Source of the DNA: an uncultured Sphingobacteriales bacterium
GTDB taxonomy: Bacteria > Bacteroidota > Bacteroidia > Chitinophagales > Chitinophagaceae
NCBI GenBank assembly: GCA_937871285.1
Contig: CALMQS010000029.1
Location: forward strand, 1 to 64,000
Length of the DNA: 64,000 nt
Direction of reading: 5' to 3'
Shown: piece by piece, positions 17,797 to 26,523 of the stretch
Position numbering within the stretch: the stretch's first letter is position 1
Layout: every line of letters begins with the position of its first letter
The notes under the pieces: model-generated
Seen by the model: the letters and a program-made list of their open reading frames with translations, nothing else
What the model was told of the DNA's origin: nothing
The model's database searches: none
Program-made: the position numbers and the translations under genes

Positions 17797-18270
17797 ATGG
17801 TAACAGTTATTCCCCCGGTATTGCTGAACAGTTGTATCATCCCCGGTGTTTATTGTAAAGCGGAAGCTTTCGAAGCATATGTGTGCAGCACGCTTTTTCC
17901 AAAAGAAAAATTTGCATTGATCCATCGCTCCGTGAACCATCCGCACCCGGTTTTTACTTTTCAGGACCTGGTAACCGGATTTGAATTTTCTGCCGAATGT
18001 ATATTCCGGCTGGGGTTTATAGCCAACAGCTTTCAATGTGCCACAGGTATAACAAACAAAAAAGCGGCTCATTTCCTGGTACTTGGTTTGGGTGGCACTG
18101 CGCAGATGCCCAACCAGGTTTTTTTAATAGATAGCAGCATCTGCAGCCGTACGGTTTTGTTCAAAAGGCACCTGCAGGGCAAAAGCATCAACCCCGGCCA
18201 GGCCGTATCCTCTTCACAACTCTGGCAAAAGAACATGATACCGGATTACCCGGAGAAAAAAGTAGCATAA
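17797..18270 (+). CDS. Uncharacterised protein, possibly a degenerate PD-(D/E)xK nuclease-fold domain
   Basis: The 157-residue product contains KAEAFEAYVCSTLFPKEKFALIHRS followed by HPVFTFQDLVTGFEFSAECIFR. The order (FExYV helix, basic strand, P-x-F-x-F, G-x-E-F-x-x-E-C) resembles restriction-endonuclease-like domains in which the motif reads PDF...EFxVECKxR. Here the Asp is Val and the catalytic Lys after EC is Ile, so the nuclease site would be inactive. This is a distant resemblance by eye. The 166-bp gap upstream contains a 21-codon hydrophobic frame (GTG at 17655) that is probably chance. Confidence 0.5.
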   Translation: MVTVIPPVLLNSCIIPGVYCKAEAFEAYVCSTLFPKEKFALIHRSVNHPHPVFTFQDLVTGFEFSAECIFRLGFIANSFQCATGITNKKAAHFLVLGLGGTAQMPNQVFLIDSSICSRTVLFKRHLQGKSINPGQAVSSSQLWQKNMIPDYPEKKVA

Positions 18271-18310
18271 GCGTTGCAAACGCAATTACCGGCTGAACCC
18301 TAAAAAAGAA

Positions 18311-18333
18311 AACCCCGAAAAGGCATCGGGGTT
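18311..18333 (-). terminator. Intrinsic terminator of the small RHH-like gene
   Basis: AACCCCGA and TCGGGGTT form an 8-bp stem with a 7-nt loop. On the minus strand it is followed by TTCTTTTTT. It overlaps the stop codon region of the minus-strand gene at 18333. Confidence 0.75.
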
Positions 18334-18518
18334 CAGGACGGGGAACGACTATCTGGTGGTTTCAGAGATATGGATTTTTTATACAGATACGCTTTTAATG
18401 CTTCTAATCCCCCGGCCGCTTCCACATATTTCGTTTCCACAAACAACGTTACAGCCTGCTTCACTAATTCAGGCGGCAATTTCTTCCTTCCTCCCCCCGC
18501 TTTTCTTTTCTTTTTCAT
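18333..18518 (-). CDS. Small basic protein, possible ribbon-helix-helix DNA-binding protein
   Basis: This 61-residue product begins MKKKRKAGGGRKKLPPELVK, then a short beta-like strand (QAVTLFVETKYVEAAGG) and a helix (LEALKAYLYKK). A GRKKLP-type basic N-terminus followed by a strand and helices is the pattern of small Bacteroidota RHH-like proteins. I chose the ATG at 18518, since the frame upstream (to 18563) encodes only a hydrophobic AT-rich run. A terminator hairpin sits at its end, supporting expression. Confidence 0.5.
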   Translation of the reverse strand: MKKKRKAGGGRKKLPPELVKQAVTLFVETKYVEAAGGLEALKAYLYKKSISLKPPDSRSPS

Positions 18519-18820
18519 TTCATAAAATAAATTAAAAATAAGTATAAATATAATAATAAACAAAATTATTTATATTATTTTTTATTATTAAAACATTATT
18601 TAAATAAAGTAAATTAATATTAAAATAAATATAAAACTTGCTATATTTTTTATTATTCATACCCATACAGAAAATGCCGCAGATGAGAGCGTTCGCCGTG
18701 GTTCGTGTCTGCACGAAACATCAATTAACCATGCTGAGCAATAATTTGAAATGTTCCATGGAGGAGCAATGGAAAAACATTGTCATACATTTGCTGCTTT
18801 CTGCGATTAAATCATGAACC
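18519..18820. other. AT-rich noncoding stretch
   Basis: 18530-18660 is almost pure A/T and presumably easily melted. The remainder includes CGCCGTGGTTCGTGTCTGC, which resembles intergenic text near 59600. No gene was found. Confidence 0.45.
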
Positions 18821-19114
18821 ATGAAAATTGAAATTCCACATCAGCATACGAAAGAGGAAGCGCAGGCCAGGATCAAAAACCTGCTTCAAAATCTTAAAGA
18901 AAAGTATGCCGACAAAGTAAATACTGTGCAGGAAAGCTGGTTGGAAGATACAGGCACTTTTAGCCTGGCTATGGGTCCTTTTTCAACATCCGGCAGCATT
19001 GCTATAAAGGAAAACATGGTAGAAATTGACCTTACCATACCTTTTATTGCCGGATTATATAAAAATCAGATCCGTGCCTTAATTGAATCGCAGGCAAAAG
19101 AGGTATTGGCATAA
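18821..19114 (+). CDS. Polyhydroxyalkanoic acid system family protein
   Basis: The 97-residue protein matches the PHA_gran_rgn family: KIEIPHQHTKEEAQARIKNL at the start, SWLEDTGTFSLAMGPFSTSG in the middle and an IPFIAGLYKNQIRALIESQA ending. In proteobacteria these are small proteins linked to polyhydroxyalkanoate granules. In Bacteroidota they occur without an obvious PHA locus, as here, so the physiological role is unclear. Length and motif order are complete. Confidence 0.8.
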   Translation: MKIEIPHQHTKEEAQARIKNLLQNLKEKYADKVNTVQESWLEDTGTFSLAMGPFSTSGSIAIKENMVEIDLTIPFIAGLYKNQIRALIESQAKEVLA

Positions 19115-19134
19115 AAACAAATCAGTTTTGTTGC

Positions 19135-19305
19135 ATGGCGTATGTTCACCTGCAAATGCCTGTTAATGATACCTTCAGCTTCAATACATTTTTCAAAAAA
19201 TTTCCCGGGTGGGAAAGCTATCTTGTCTTTTATCTCTGGCGAAGTCTTACACCTACAGAAAAAGAAAGGCTAAGGCAAACTGTAGATAACCAAAAATGCC
19301 CATAA
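19135..19305 (+). CDS. Possible small protein (56 aa)
   Basis: The frame ATG 19135 to TAA 19305 encodes MAYVHLQMPVNDTFSFNTFF, then a Trp/Tyr-containing middle and a charged end (LTPTEKERLRQTVDN). Residue composition is protein-like, and the frame fills most of the gap after the PHA-family gene. No homologue is recognised and no clear ribosome-binding site is visible, so it may be chance. Confidence 0.25.
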   Translation: MAYVHLQMPVNDTFSFNTFFKKFPGWESYLVFYLWRSLTPTEKERLRQTVDNQKCP

Positions 19306-19374
19306 AAATACCGGGCAGATTAATGAAAGCGAGTGAAGCGTACCCTTTTTTTGAAATTACCAGCCTTTAAATGC

Positions 19375-19400
19375 AAAAGCCACTCTTTGGAGTGACTTTT
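19375..19400 (-). terminator. Terminator of the tRNA-Arg transcript
   Basis: AAAAGCCACTC-TTTG-GAGTGACTTTT forms a short stem-loop. It begins just after the tRNA-Arg 3' end on the minus strand and ends in a T-rich tract. Confidence 0.75.
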
Positions 19401-19401
19401 G

Positions 19402-19707
<306 letters not shown>

Positions 19708-19761
19708 TTGCTCTGTTTATTCCTATATATCAAAACCAGTTTCGAACCAATGACCCTCTGC

Positions 19762-19781
19762 CCTGCCTACCGTTAGGTAGG
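19762..19781. repeat. Palindromic element inserted in the anticodon loop of the tRNA-Arg copy
   Basis: CCTGCCTACCGTTAGGTAGG lies between bases that are adjacent in the intact tRNA (38/39 junction). There is no target-site duplication. Confidence 0.85.
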
Positions 19782-19798
19782 TTAGAAGGCTGATGCTC

Positions 19799-19818
19799 CC
19801 TGCCTGCCGGCAGGCAGG
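19799..19818. repeat. Palindromic element inserted in the D-loop of the tRNA-Arg copy
   Basis: CCTGCCTGCCGGCAGGCAGG is a perfect 20-bp palindrome. It interrupts the sequence GGATA^GAGC of the tRNA with no target duplication. Confidence 0.9.
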
Positions 19819-19852
19819 TATCCAACTGAGCTACCGGACCTTTTTAGGTTGG

Positions 19853-19883
19853 CAAAGATAATTTTTTTTAGTTTGCACCCAAA
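19853..19883 (-). promoter_or_regulatory. Perfect Bacteroidota promoter for the tRNA/GIY-YIG locus
   Basis: On the minus strand, TTTG (19880-19883), 19 nt, then TATCTTTG (19853-19860) exactly fit TTTG-N19-TAnnTTTG. The -7 element ends 12 bp before the first base of the truncated tRNA copy, so transcription should start almost at its 5' end and run into the GIY-YIG gene and the intact tRNA-Arg. Confidence 0.8.
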
Positions 19884-19898
19884 CTGAATTCACAGACC

Positions 19899-20576
19899 AT
19901 GGATGTAAAAATAGAATCAAGCTGGAAAGCGGTATTAAAAGACGAATTTGCCAAGCCTTATTTTGAACAAATCGTTCATTTTTTGAAAACGGAAAAAATG
20001 GCTGGTAAAACAATATACCCGCCGGGGCCGCTTATTTTTAACGCATTTGAACAAACGCCTTTTGATAAAGTAAAAGTGGTTATGCTCGGGCAGGACCCTT
20101 ATCACGGCGCAGGCCAGGCGCACGGCCTGTGTTTTTCCGTTCAGGATGGCGTACCTCCTCCCCCCTCGCTTATCAATATTTTCAAAGAAATACAATCGGA
20201 TATCGGGATAACAATGCCTGCAAAGAAAGGAAACCTTACCCACTGGGCACAACAGGGGGTATTATTATTAAACGCTGCGCTTACGGTAAGGGCAAACGAA
20301 CCTTTCAGCCATTCCAAAATAGGATGGGCTGTATTTACAGATGCGGTTATACAAAAAATATCGGAACTGAAAACAGGCATTGTTTTCTTATTATGGGGAA
20401 AGTTTGCCCAGGAAAAGCAGGCGCTGATTGATGAAACAAAACATCATGTATTGAAAGCAGCGCATCCTTCTCCTTTTTCGGCCGATAAAGGCTTTTTCAA
20501 CTGTAAGCACTTTTCAAAAACAAACAGCCTGTTGCAGCAGCAGGGAAAAGACCCGGTTGACTGGAAGATTGAATGA
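19899..20576 (+). CDS. ung: Uracil-DNA glycosylase
   Basis: The 225-residue protein is a family 1 UDG that removes uracil from DNA in base-excision repair. The water-activating loop [18 protein letters not shown] (about residues 64-81), the [13 protein letters not shown] proline-rich loop, [10 protein letters not shown] and the DNA-intercalation loop [12 protein letters not shown] are all present, including catalytic Asp and His. Length matches E. coli Ung. It is divergent from the tRNA/GIY-YIG locus, whose promoter lies in the 58-bp gap. Confidence 0.97.
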   Translation: MDVKIESSWKAVLKDEFAKPYFEQIVHFLKTEKMAGKTIYPPGPLIFNAFEQTPFDKVKVVMLGQDPYHGAGQAHGLCFSVQDGVPPPPSLINIFKEIQSDIGITMPAKKGNLTHWAQQGVLLLNAALTVRANEPFSHSKIGWAVFTDAVIQKISELKTGIVFLLWGKFAQEKQALIDETKHHVLKAAHPSPFSADKGFFNCKHFSKTNSLLQQQGKDPVDWKIE

Positions 20577-20585
20577 TTTGAAATT

Positions 20586-20742
20586 GATTGCGCTTCGGAT
20601 TATTTAATTTATAGTTTATGGTTTGTGGTTTATTGTTGGAGTTTCCTTCGGGTTTCGGATTTATTGCTTCAAATTTAATATTTGAATTTTATTTGGTTCT
20701 TGTTATTTGGTTCCTGATGCTTTTATATCGAATTTCGGATTT
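20586..20742 (+). repeat. Dispersed gene-upstream repeat, copy A (before plsC)
   Basis: This stretch (ATTGCGCTTCGG..., then TTTATGGTTTGTGGTTTATTG, then TTTATTTGGTTCTTGTTATT and a gene-proximal end) matches 47087-47296 (reverse strand), 59736-59885 and, in part, 57867-57920 and 62071-62106. It ends 4 bp before the plsC ATG and creates a false N-terminal extension of that frame. Confidence 0.8.
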
Positions 20743-20745
20743 AAT

Positions 20746-21498
20746 ATGGTTGTTATCAAAAATATATTCGGTCGTATATGGGCTTTCTGGGGAGCCATTA
20801 TATTTATCGCCACCTTACTTATAGCGGTTGTACCCATTTGGTTAACCAACTACATAAAGGAGCCGAAGGGTACGGAAATATTCCGCCGGATATCAAAAGC
20901 ATGGATGGAATTCTTTCTTTTTATGATCGGCTGCAGGATTATTGTAAAGGGTAAAGCACATTTTGCAAAAGGACAAAACTATATTGTAGTGAGCAATCAT
21001 AACTCTTACATGGATATACCCATTACCACGCCGCAAATCCCGGGTCCAAACAAAACCATTGCCAAAGCGGAGCTTGCAAAAATCCCCCTGTTTGGACTGA
21101 TCTATTCAAGGGGCTCCGTATTGGTTGATCGTAAAAGTGAGCGCAGCCGTAAGGAAAGTTATGGTAAAATGAAAGCTGTGCTGGAACAGGGGCTGCACAT
21201 GTGCATCTATCCCGAAGGAACGAGGAATAAAACCAATGAGCCGTTAAAATCCTTTCACGATGGCGCCTTTAAGCTGGCGGCAGATACCGGGAAATCTATA
21301 ATACCTGCTTTATTGTTCAACACCAGAAAGGTACTGCCGGGCAGCAGTAAACCTTTTTATTTGTGGCCGGCAACCCTGCGAATGGATTTCCTTGCGCCGG
21401 TTGCGGTACAGCCCGGTGATACAGCAGCTAGCCTGAAGGAGAAGGTATTTAAGATCATGTACGACTATTACAAATCCCATGCTGCTAATTATTCCTGA
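20746..21498 (+). CDS. plsC: 1-acyl-sn-glycerol-3-phosphate acyltransferase
   Basis: The 250-residue membrane enzyme transfers a second acyl chain to lysophosphatidic acid in phospholipid synthesis. An N-terminal membrane helix (FWGAIIFIATLLIAVVPIWL) precedes the catalytic motif SNHNSYMDIP (HxxxxD) and the binding motif YPEGTRNK. I start at the ATG 20746 because the frame upstream (from 20707) lies in dispersed repeat A and encodes repeat-derived residues. The 3' end overlaps the convergent lptD gene by 14 bp. Confidence 0.9.
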   Translation: MVVIKNIFGRIWAFWGAIIFIATLLIAVVPIWLTNYIKEPKGTEIFRRISKAWMEFFLFMIGCRIIVKGKAHFAKGQNYIVVSNHNSYMDIPITTPQIPGPNKTIAKAELAKIPLFGLIYSRGSVLVDRKSERSRKESYGKMKAVLEQGLHMCIYPEGTRNKTNEPLKSFHDGAFKLAADTGKSIIPALLFNTRKVLPGSSKPFYLWPATLRMDFLAPVAVQPGDTAASLKEKVFKIMYDYYKSHAANYS

Positions 21499-24265
21499 AA
21501 GTACGGGTGCGGTTTATTTTAAGGTCGCGCAGCATGCCTGATTTCGGGTAGATAGAAATATTAAAAGAACGCCACAATCCAAAGGGTGTGACATTAATAG
21601 ACATCTGCCAGCAATGCATTTCACGGGAGATGAACATGGAAAAAGAAGGGATCTTCAGCGTTTGAAAATCAAAATAGCCATTGGCGCCTACTTTCCATTT
21701 TTCTGTTAAGCTAAAATCGCCGTTGAACTGAGCACTGGAAGTGAATCGTGTATCAAAGCCACTATAATCGCGCCTGAGTATCTTGCTGAAGCTTAAGGAA
21801 TAGGAAAGATTGATTGACCAGGGAATGTTAAAGTCAACAAATTCGGAGGGATTCCTGCGAATATAATCCATCTGCTGTTCCATTTCATCTGCCGTTAGGT
21901 TATCATAATTATCATACTGCAGCTGGTCATCTGCCGCCTTTTTATCTTTATCTTTTTCCTTACTTTTAAAGCTCGTGGATACAGAAAGGCTGCCATTGGT
22001 AATACGTCCTAAAGAGATCTTATTATCCTGCCAGGCATATTTATTTATCCTGAATCCCATGCTGTCAATAAGATAAGGATCAATATTGGCGCTGGCTGTA
22101 ATATTGATCTTATCGAACAGGGTACTGCGCGCATACAGGTTAAATGTAGACAGCTTAAAGGAATCTGCCAGAAGATTATAGCTTCCCGTTATGCCAAATC
22201 CATCAATCAGCTTTACTTTTTTAAGGCCGTCTCCCTCTTCTTCGCTGGTACTGTCGGGCTTGTCTCTCACCTTCATCTCCAAAAAATTATCTATACCAAA
22301 CCCTATGCTTCCCGATTCACCATACCCAAAGGGGCCATACACCCCGCCATCATACTGCGATAACATCCTCCTGCGTCCGCTGGTGTCTGTTTGAGTGTTT
22401 ACATAATATGATTTAGACAGATCCGGCTTATAGCCTATGCTCATTTGCGGCCGCATAACATGGCGGATGGCCTGTACTTTGGCATTCTTATCTTTCATGT
22501 TTAACGTACCGAACATAGCAGTACTGAAAGATACCGACATCGAGATATCACGGGCGGAGTAAAAGCCTTTACTAACGGAGCTGTCTACTTTATTGGTTTG
22601 ATTATTCCACGTTCTGAACAGCTTTTGCGAATACCATCTTTCCTGGTAGCTGAAGCCCGGTGAAATTTGTATGGATCCTACCTGCGGCAGCGCCAGGGAA
22701 ATAGGTATATTATGCTGAGCCCCCCATTGAAAGGTATCAATGATTTGCTTAAAGGTAAAGGAGGTATCAACAAATGAAGTTATACCGCGTGCGCTGCCTG
22801 TATAGCCGATGCCCAATTTATAATACCATTTTCCTGAACCTGCAATTTCCTGCGGTTGAAACGGGTACAGGGTATTAACATTAAAATTAATATCCGGGAG
22901 GTTAAGGTTAACTACGCTGGTATTATTATTCTGGTTATGGTTCAGGTTTACGGAAAGGTTATAAGGCTTACCGATCCATGATTTCTGGTAAGATATGGAA
23001 GAGCTTAACTGGTTGGCAAAGCTTTGGGGTTGGCTGTAAGAACCACCTGCACCATTGCTTTGGTCAATAATAGCATTTGTAGGTAAATACTTGGTGTAGG
23101 AGCTCGACCCCGCGTTTACGCTTGCCGAAAAATTTACGCCCGGTCTTGCTTTGCTGTCCATCCGGTGGCTCCAGGTTAAAAAGAAGCTCTTGTTCTTGGC
23201 ATAATCCGCATCACCCTTAAAACCCTGGTGCGTATTCTGGTAGCTGAAATTGAGCGAGCCGTTATAACGGTACCTTACCCGGTAAGTAGGCGTAAGATTT
23301 AACCGCCAGCTCCCGTAAGAATAAATATCCACCCGCGAGGTAATATCAAAGTTGTCATTAATAACTTTATAGTACCCCAGTCCTTCTAATCCTAACCCCA
23401 AACGGTCTGTAACGGTAAACTGCGGCGGTAAAAAACCGGAGTGTCTCCCCTGCTGCATGGGAAACATACCAAAAGGCAATATAATGGGCAACACTGGCAC
23501 ATTTTCAAACTCCACGCCTACCGGGCCGGTAACCGCCATTTTTTTGCTGATGTATTTTATTTTTCTTGCCCTGAAAGCAAAGTGGGGCGTATCTAAATTG
23601 CAGGTGGTAAAACGGCCCTTAAAAGCATAAATGGTTTGCGCGTCAACTTTTTTTACTACCTGGGCATAATTATACAATTCACTTTGCTGAAAATAACTGC
23701 TATGGGTAAGTCCTTTTTGTGTTTTGAAATTAAATTCCAGGCTGTCATTCACCGTGGTCATATCGCCCTGTACCAGGGTAGCCTGTCCCAACACTTTGCC
23801 GGCTGTATCTAACTTCATCCTCGCTTTTACCATGCTGGTTTGCTGGTCAAAAACAATTTCGGGCGCTTTAAGGTCTACATCTTTGTATTTTACCCCTGTT
23901 TCACCATAGAGATATAGTTTTTGAGCGGTTACATCCAGCACCATCGAATCTTTGGCTTCATACTCAACCGGAGCATCAATGGAATCTTTAGACATTTTTA
24001 CGCTAAAAGTGTCTATCTTAACCCTGCTGGCAGAATCGCCGCGCAGAGAATCCGGTTTATTTTTTTCTATAAGCGTATCCGTTAGCGGAACAGGAATGGA
24101 ATCTTTTGACGATGGAATAGTATCTGTGCGTGCTGTTAAATAATTGTCAAAAGCAAATGGAGGGTGGATTTTTGCCCATCCAATATGCGTTATTGCAACA
24201 GTAAGCAGCAGTAAGGTGGAGGTAAATATGTAATTTCGCTTAAATTTGCGATGTTTATTTTTCAT
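21485..24265 (-). CDS. lptD: LptD-like LPS assembly outer-membrane protein
   Basis: This 926-residue product has an N-terminal membrane/signal segment (IFTSTLLLLTVAITHIGWA), an OstA-like periplasmic domain (about residues 95-240: VLDVTAQKLYLYGETGVKYK, ADTxx-type repeats) and a long beta-barrel (for example RVDIYSYGSWRLNLTPTYRV). That is the order of Bacteroidota LptD, which inserts lipopolysaccharide into the outer membrane. The ATG at 24265 is chosen because the -7 element TATTTTTG at 24281-24288 lies just upstream; an earlier in-frame start (24283) would fall inside that element. Divergent amidase, MlaD and OstA-like genes form a coherent envelope cluster. Confidence 0.85.
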   Translation of the reverse strand: MKNKHRKFKRNYIFTSTLLLLTVAITHIGWAKIHPPFAFDNYLTARTDTIPSSKDSIPVPLTDTLIEKNKPDSLRGDSASRVKIDTFSVKMSKDSIDAPVEYEAKDSMVLDVTAQKLYLYGETGVKYKDVDLKAPEIVFDQQTSMVKARMKLDTAGKVLGQATLVQGDMTTVNDSLEFNFKTQKGLTHSSYFQQSELYNYAQVVKKVDAQTIYAFKGRFTTCNLDTPHFAFRARKIKYISKKMAVTGPVGVEFENVPVLPIILPFGMFPMQQGRHSGFLPPQFTVTDRLGLGLEGLGYYKVINDNFDITSRVDIYSYGSWRLNLTPTYRVRYRYNGSLNFSYQNTHQGFKGDADYAKNKSFFLTWSHRMDSKARPGVNFSASVNAGSSSYTKYLPTNAIIDQSNGAGGSYSQPQSFANQLSSSISYQKSWIGKPYNLSVNLNHNQNNNTSVVNLNLPDINFNVNTLYPFQPQEIAGSGKWYYKLGIGYTGSARGITSFVDTSFTFKQIIDTFQWGAQHNIPISLALPQVGSIQISPGFSYQERWYSQKLFRTWNNQTNKVDSSVSKGFYSARDISMSVSFSTAMFGTLNMKDKNAKVQAIRHVMRPQMSIGYKPDLSKSYYVNTQTDTSGRRRMLSQYDGGVYGPFGYGESGSIGFGIDNFLEMKVRDKPDSTSEEEGDGLKKVKLIDGFGITGSYNLLADSFKLSTFNLYARSTLFDKINITASANIDPYLIDSMGFRINKYAWQDNKISLGRITNGSLSVSTSFKSKEKDKDKKAADDQLQYDNYDNLTADEMEQQMDYIRRNPSEFVDFNIPWSINLSYSLSFSKILRRDYSGFDTRFTSSAQFNGDFSLTEKWKVGANGYFDFQTLKIPSFSMFISREMHCWQMSINVTPFGLWRSFNISIYPKSGMLRDLKINRTRTFRNN

Positions 24266-24280
24266 ACATACACTGGGCAA

Positions 24281-24288
24281 CAAAAATA
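24281..24288 (-). promoter_or_regulatory. Bacteroidota -7 element of lptD
   Basis: TATTTTTG on the minus strand fits TAnnTTTG and lies 15 bp upstream of the lptD ATG at 24265. Confidence 0.55.
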
Positions 24289-24359
24289 GCCATATTACAG
24301 GTAAGAAAACGTGAAGATTGAAACTGAATTACTAAACCCCATTAAATTTTAACAAGGGC

Positions 24360-25334
24360 ATGAAGAAAAAAACCATCGTTGCATCCTTTTTTCTTTTTTC
24401 TTTTTTTATTTCCCTGGTTTGTTTTTCGCAAACCCAAAGCCGTATTAAAACGATTATTGTAGATGCGGGGCACGGAGGCGCAGACCAGGGGGCTAAAGGA
24501 AGCTATTCTACTGAAGCCCAGATAACGTTACAACTTGCTTTAAAAGTAGGCGCATTGCTGGAGAAGGAATTGCCGGAAACAAAAATAATTCAAACGCGAA
24601 CCAGCGATATTACCCAGCCTGTAAGGGAAAAAGCAGCTTTTGCCAATGAAAATAAAGGCGACCTCTTTGTTTGTATACATGTAAATGCCGCTCCCCCCAT
24701 CCGTCATTCACAAGTTACAGGATACCGTACCCGCACTTATTATACCGGTAAAGGCAATAATAGAAAAAAGCATACAAAAAAAGAACCTGTATATAAAAGA
24801 TGGACCACACCTAACCCCCGCTCCGGCACAGGAACCTATGTGTGGGCTGCCGACAGGGATACGCATAAAGCCGATGCGGTATCTGAACGTTTTGAATCGG
24901 AAGGAGAGCTGACCGGTGTACCCGACCCCTCTACACCCGAAGGCGCCATTGCCAGCAGGTTATGGGTGCAAAAATATTTTAAGAACAGCGTTCGCCTGGC
25001 TTCCATGATTGAATCTGAATTTGTAAACAATGGACGTAAAAGCGATGGCGTGTTACAGCGCAATGAAAAAGGAATATGGGTATTGCAGGCCACCAATATG
25101 CCTGCTGTGCTGATAGAGACAGGTTTTATCACTAACAAGGAGGAAGAAGATTACCTGAACAGTGAAAAAGGACAGAACGAAATGTCGGCGGCTATTGTAA
25201 AAGCTATAATGAATTTTAAAAATCTACAGGACAACCTCAGAAACGCTGCAGATATATCCAATGCAGAAGCACCTAAAGAACAGTCTTCCATTTCTTCATC
25301 CGGCGCAAAGTTTCCGGAAGCTCAAAATCCCTAA
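24360..25334 (+). CDS. N-acetylmuramoyl-L-alanine amidase (Amidase_3), exported
   Basis: The 324-residue protein has a signal peptide (FFLFSFFISLVCFSQ) and an Amidase_3 zinc domain. Motifs are VDAGHGG with the first zinc His, YSTEAQITL with the zinc Glu, FVCIHVNAA with the second zinc His, and VLIETGFITNKEE with the catalytic Glu. It cleaves the amide bond between MurNAc and the stem peptide in peptidoglycan. A basic/aromatic insertion (YTGKGNNRKKHTKKEP) sits between the metal motifs. It precedes mlaD and the OstA-like gene, and is divergent from lptD. Confidence 0.93.
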   Translation: MKKKTIVASFFLFSFFISLVCFSQTQSRIKTIIVDAGHGGADQGAKGSYSTEAQITLQLALKVGALLEKELPETKIIQTRTSDITQPVREKAAFANENKGDLFVCIHVNAAPPIRHSQVTGYRTRTYYTGKGNNRKKHTKKEPVYKRWTTPNPRSGTGTYVWAADRDTHKADAVSERFESEGELTGVPDPSTPEGAIASRLWVQKYFKNSVRLASMIESEFVNNGRKSDGVLQRNEKGIWVLQATNMPAVLIETGFITNKEEEDYLNSEKGQNEMSAAIVKAIMNFKNLQDNLRNAADISNAEAPKEQSSISSSGAKFPEAQNP

Positions 25335-25515
25335 GCTTTCAAAAGCAATATGCCGGCGCTTTGCCTGAATATCCTATTTTTGCAACGAAAGGGTTGATTT
25401 TGAATAATAAGTGAAGGGTTGCTATCGTTCATCCTGAGGTTTTTGGCTGGCAAATTGTATTATGTAAAACAAATTTGTTTTATCCGGCATCAGGATCAAA
25501 AATAAAAATTAAGGG

Positions 25516-26523
25516 ATGAAAATTTCTAATGAAACCAAAGTAGGTGCTTTAACAGCAATTGCTATTACATTGCTTATTCTGGGCTTCAATTTTTTAAAAG
25601 GGAAACCCATTTTTGAAAAAAGTTTTAAAGTATATACTATTTTTCATTCCGTAGAAGGACTGTCTGTTTCCAATGCTGTTATGATCAATGGCCTGCAGGT
25701 AGGTAAAGTATATAAAATGCAGGAAACGGATAAGAACCTCAGTGGTATACTGGTTACCTTAAATCTCAGCAAAAGCATCAATATTCCTAAAAATTCCATC
25801 GTTCATATTTCAGGCAGCTTATTAGGCAACACTACTTTGGATATAGATTTGGGAAATGATGCTGCTTTTGTAAGAAACGGCGATACGCTTGCCTCCAACA
25901 CTACCCTGGGTTTACTCGACCAGGTTAAAAGTAGCCTTGATCCGGCAATGGTAAAAATAAATGCCTCTTTGCAAACGCTTGATTCGGTATTAAAATTAAT
26001 CGGGAACGTTTTTGACCCGCGCACGCAAAATAATTTTCAAACTATTTTTGCCAACCTGGCCATATCCACCGCTCACCTGAACAGTTTACTGAATACACAA
26101 ACCGGGGCATTGGCCCAAACCTTGTCTAATGCCAGCGCCTTTACAGGAAATCTTAAAAAAAATAATGATACCATTACCGAGATTTTCGCTAATCTGAAAA
26201 ACACTACGGGCCAGCTTGCCGGACTGGAATTACAGCAGACTTTAACAAAATTAGATGCAGCAGTTACCGGGCTTAGCACTACTTTACATAAAGTAAACAA
26301 CAACGATGGTACGTTAGGACTGCTGATGAACGATAAGAAATTATATACTAACCTCAATTCCACAGCCAATAGCCTGAATATTTTATTACAGGACTTCAGG
26401 ATACATCCGCGCAGGTATACCGGCGGCCTGGTATTTGGCAAAAAAGATAAATCAGCTCCTTTAATGACGCCTTTGCCTGATTCGCTGACTACAGTACCCG
26501 CTACAGATAAAAAACGGAAATGA
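25516..26523 (+). CDS. MlaD/MCE-family lipid-transport protein
   Basis: The 335-residue product has one N-terminal transmembrane helix (VGALTAIAITLLILGFNFL) and an MCE domain (about residues 38-115: VYTIFHSVEGLSVSNAVMI, LQVGKVYKM). A helical C-terminal half follows. MCE proteins form hexameric rings that carry phospholipids between membranes, and this is the substrate-binding component. Its stop codon overlaps the next gene's ATG (ATGA at 26520-26523), showing translational coupling with the OstA-like protein. Confidence 0.93.
   Translation: MKISNETKVGALTAIAITLLILGFNFLKGKPIFEKSFKVYTIFHSVEGLSVSNAVMINGLQVGKVYKMQETDKNLSGILVTLNLSKSINIPKNSIVHISGSLLGNTTLDIDLGNDAAFVRNGDTLASNTTLGLLDQVKSSLDPAMVKINASLQTLDSVLKLIGNVFDPRTQNNFQTIFANLAISTAHLNSLLNTQTGALAQTLSNASAFTGNLKKNNDTITEIFANLKNTTGQLAGLELQQTLTKLDAAVTGLSTTLHKVNNNDGTLGLLMNDKKLYTNLNSTANSLNILLQDFRIHPRRYTGGLVFGKKDKSAPLMTPLPDSLTTVPATDKKRK

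Larger units (their letters stand above)
19741..19840 (-). pseudogene. 3'-truncated tRNA-Arg(TCT) copy carrying two palindrome insertions
   Basis: Read on the minus strand it matches the intact tRNA-Arg from its first base through the T-loop TTCGAA, then homology stops, so the 3' acceptor strand is missing. Apart from one substitution (position 19759), the only differences are two clean 20-nt insertions of the CCTGCCT/AGGCAGG-type palindrome. One is in the D-loop (19799-19818) and one at the 3' edge of the anticodon loop (19762-19781). The D-stem is intact and the insertions could form extra hairpins. It sits directly after a perfect promoter (19853-19883), suggesting it is the original tRNA locus, later disrupted. 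Confidence 0.9.

Noticed and set aside
19741..19840. An intron-bearing functional tRNA-Arg
   Set aside because: The copy lacks the 3' T-arm strand and acceptor strand, and bacterial tRNA introns are group I or II, not 20-nt palindromes.
20618..20824. 68-codon frame, and a similar 76-codon frame at 47035-47265
   Set aside because: Both are translations of the dispersed gene-upstream repeat. Their mutual similarity comes from the repeat, not from a protein family.
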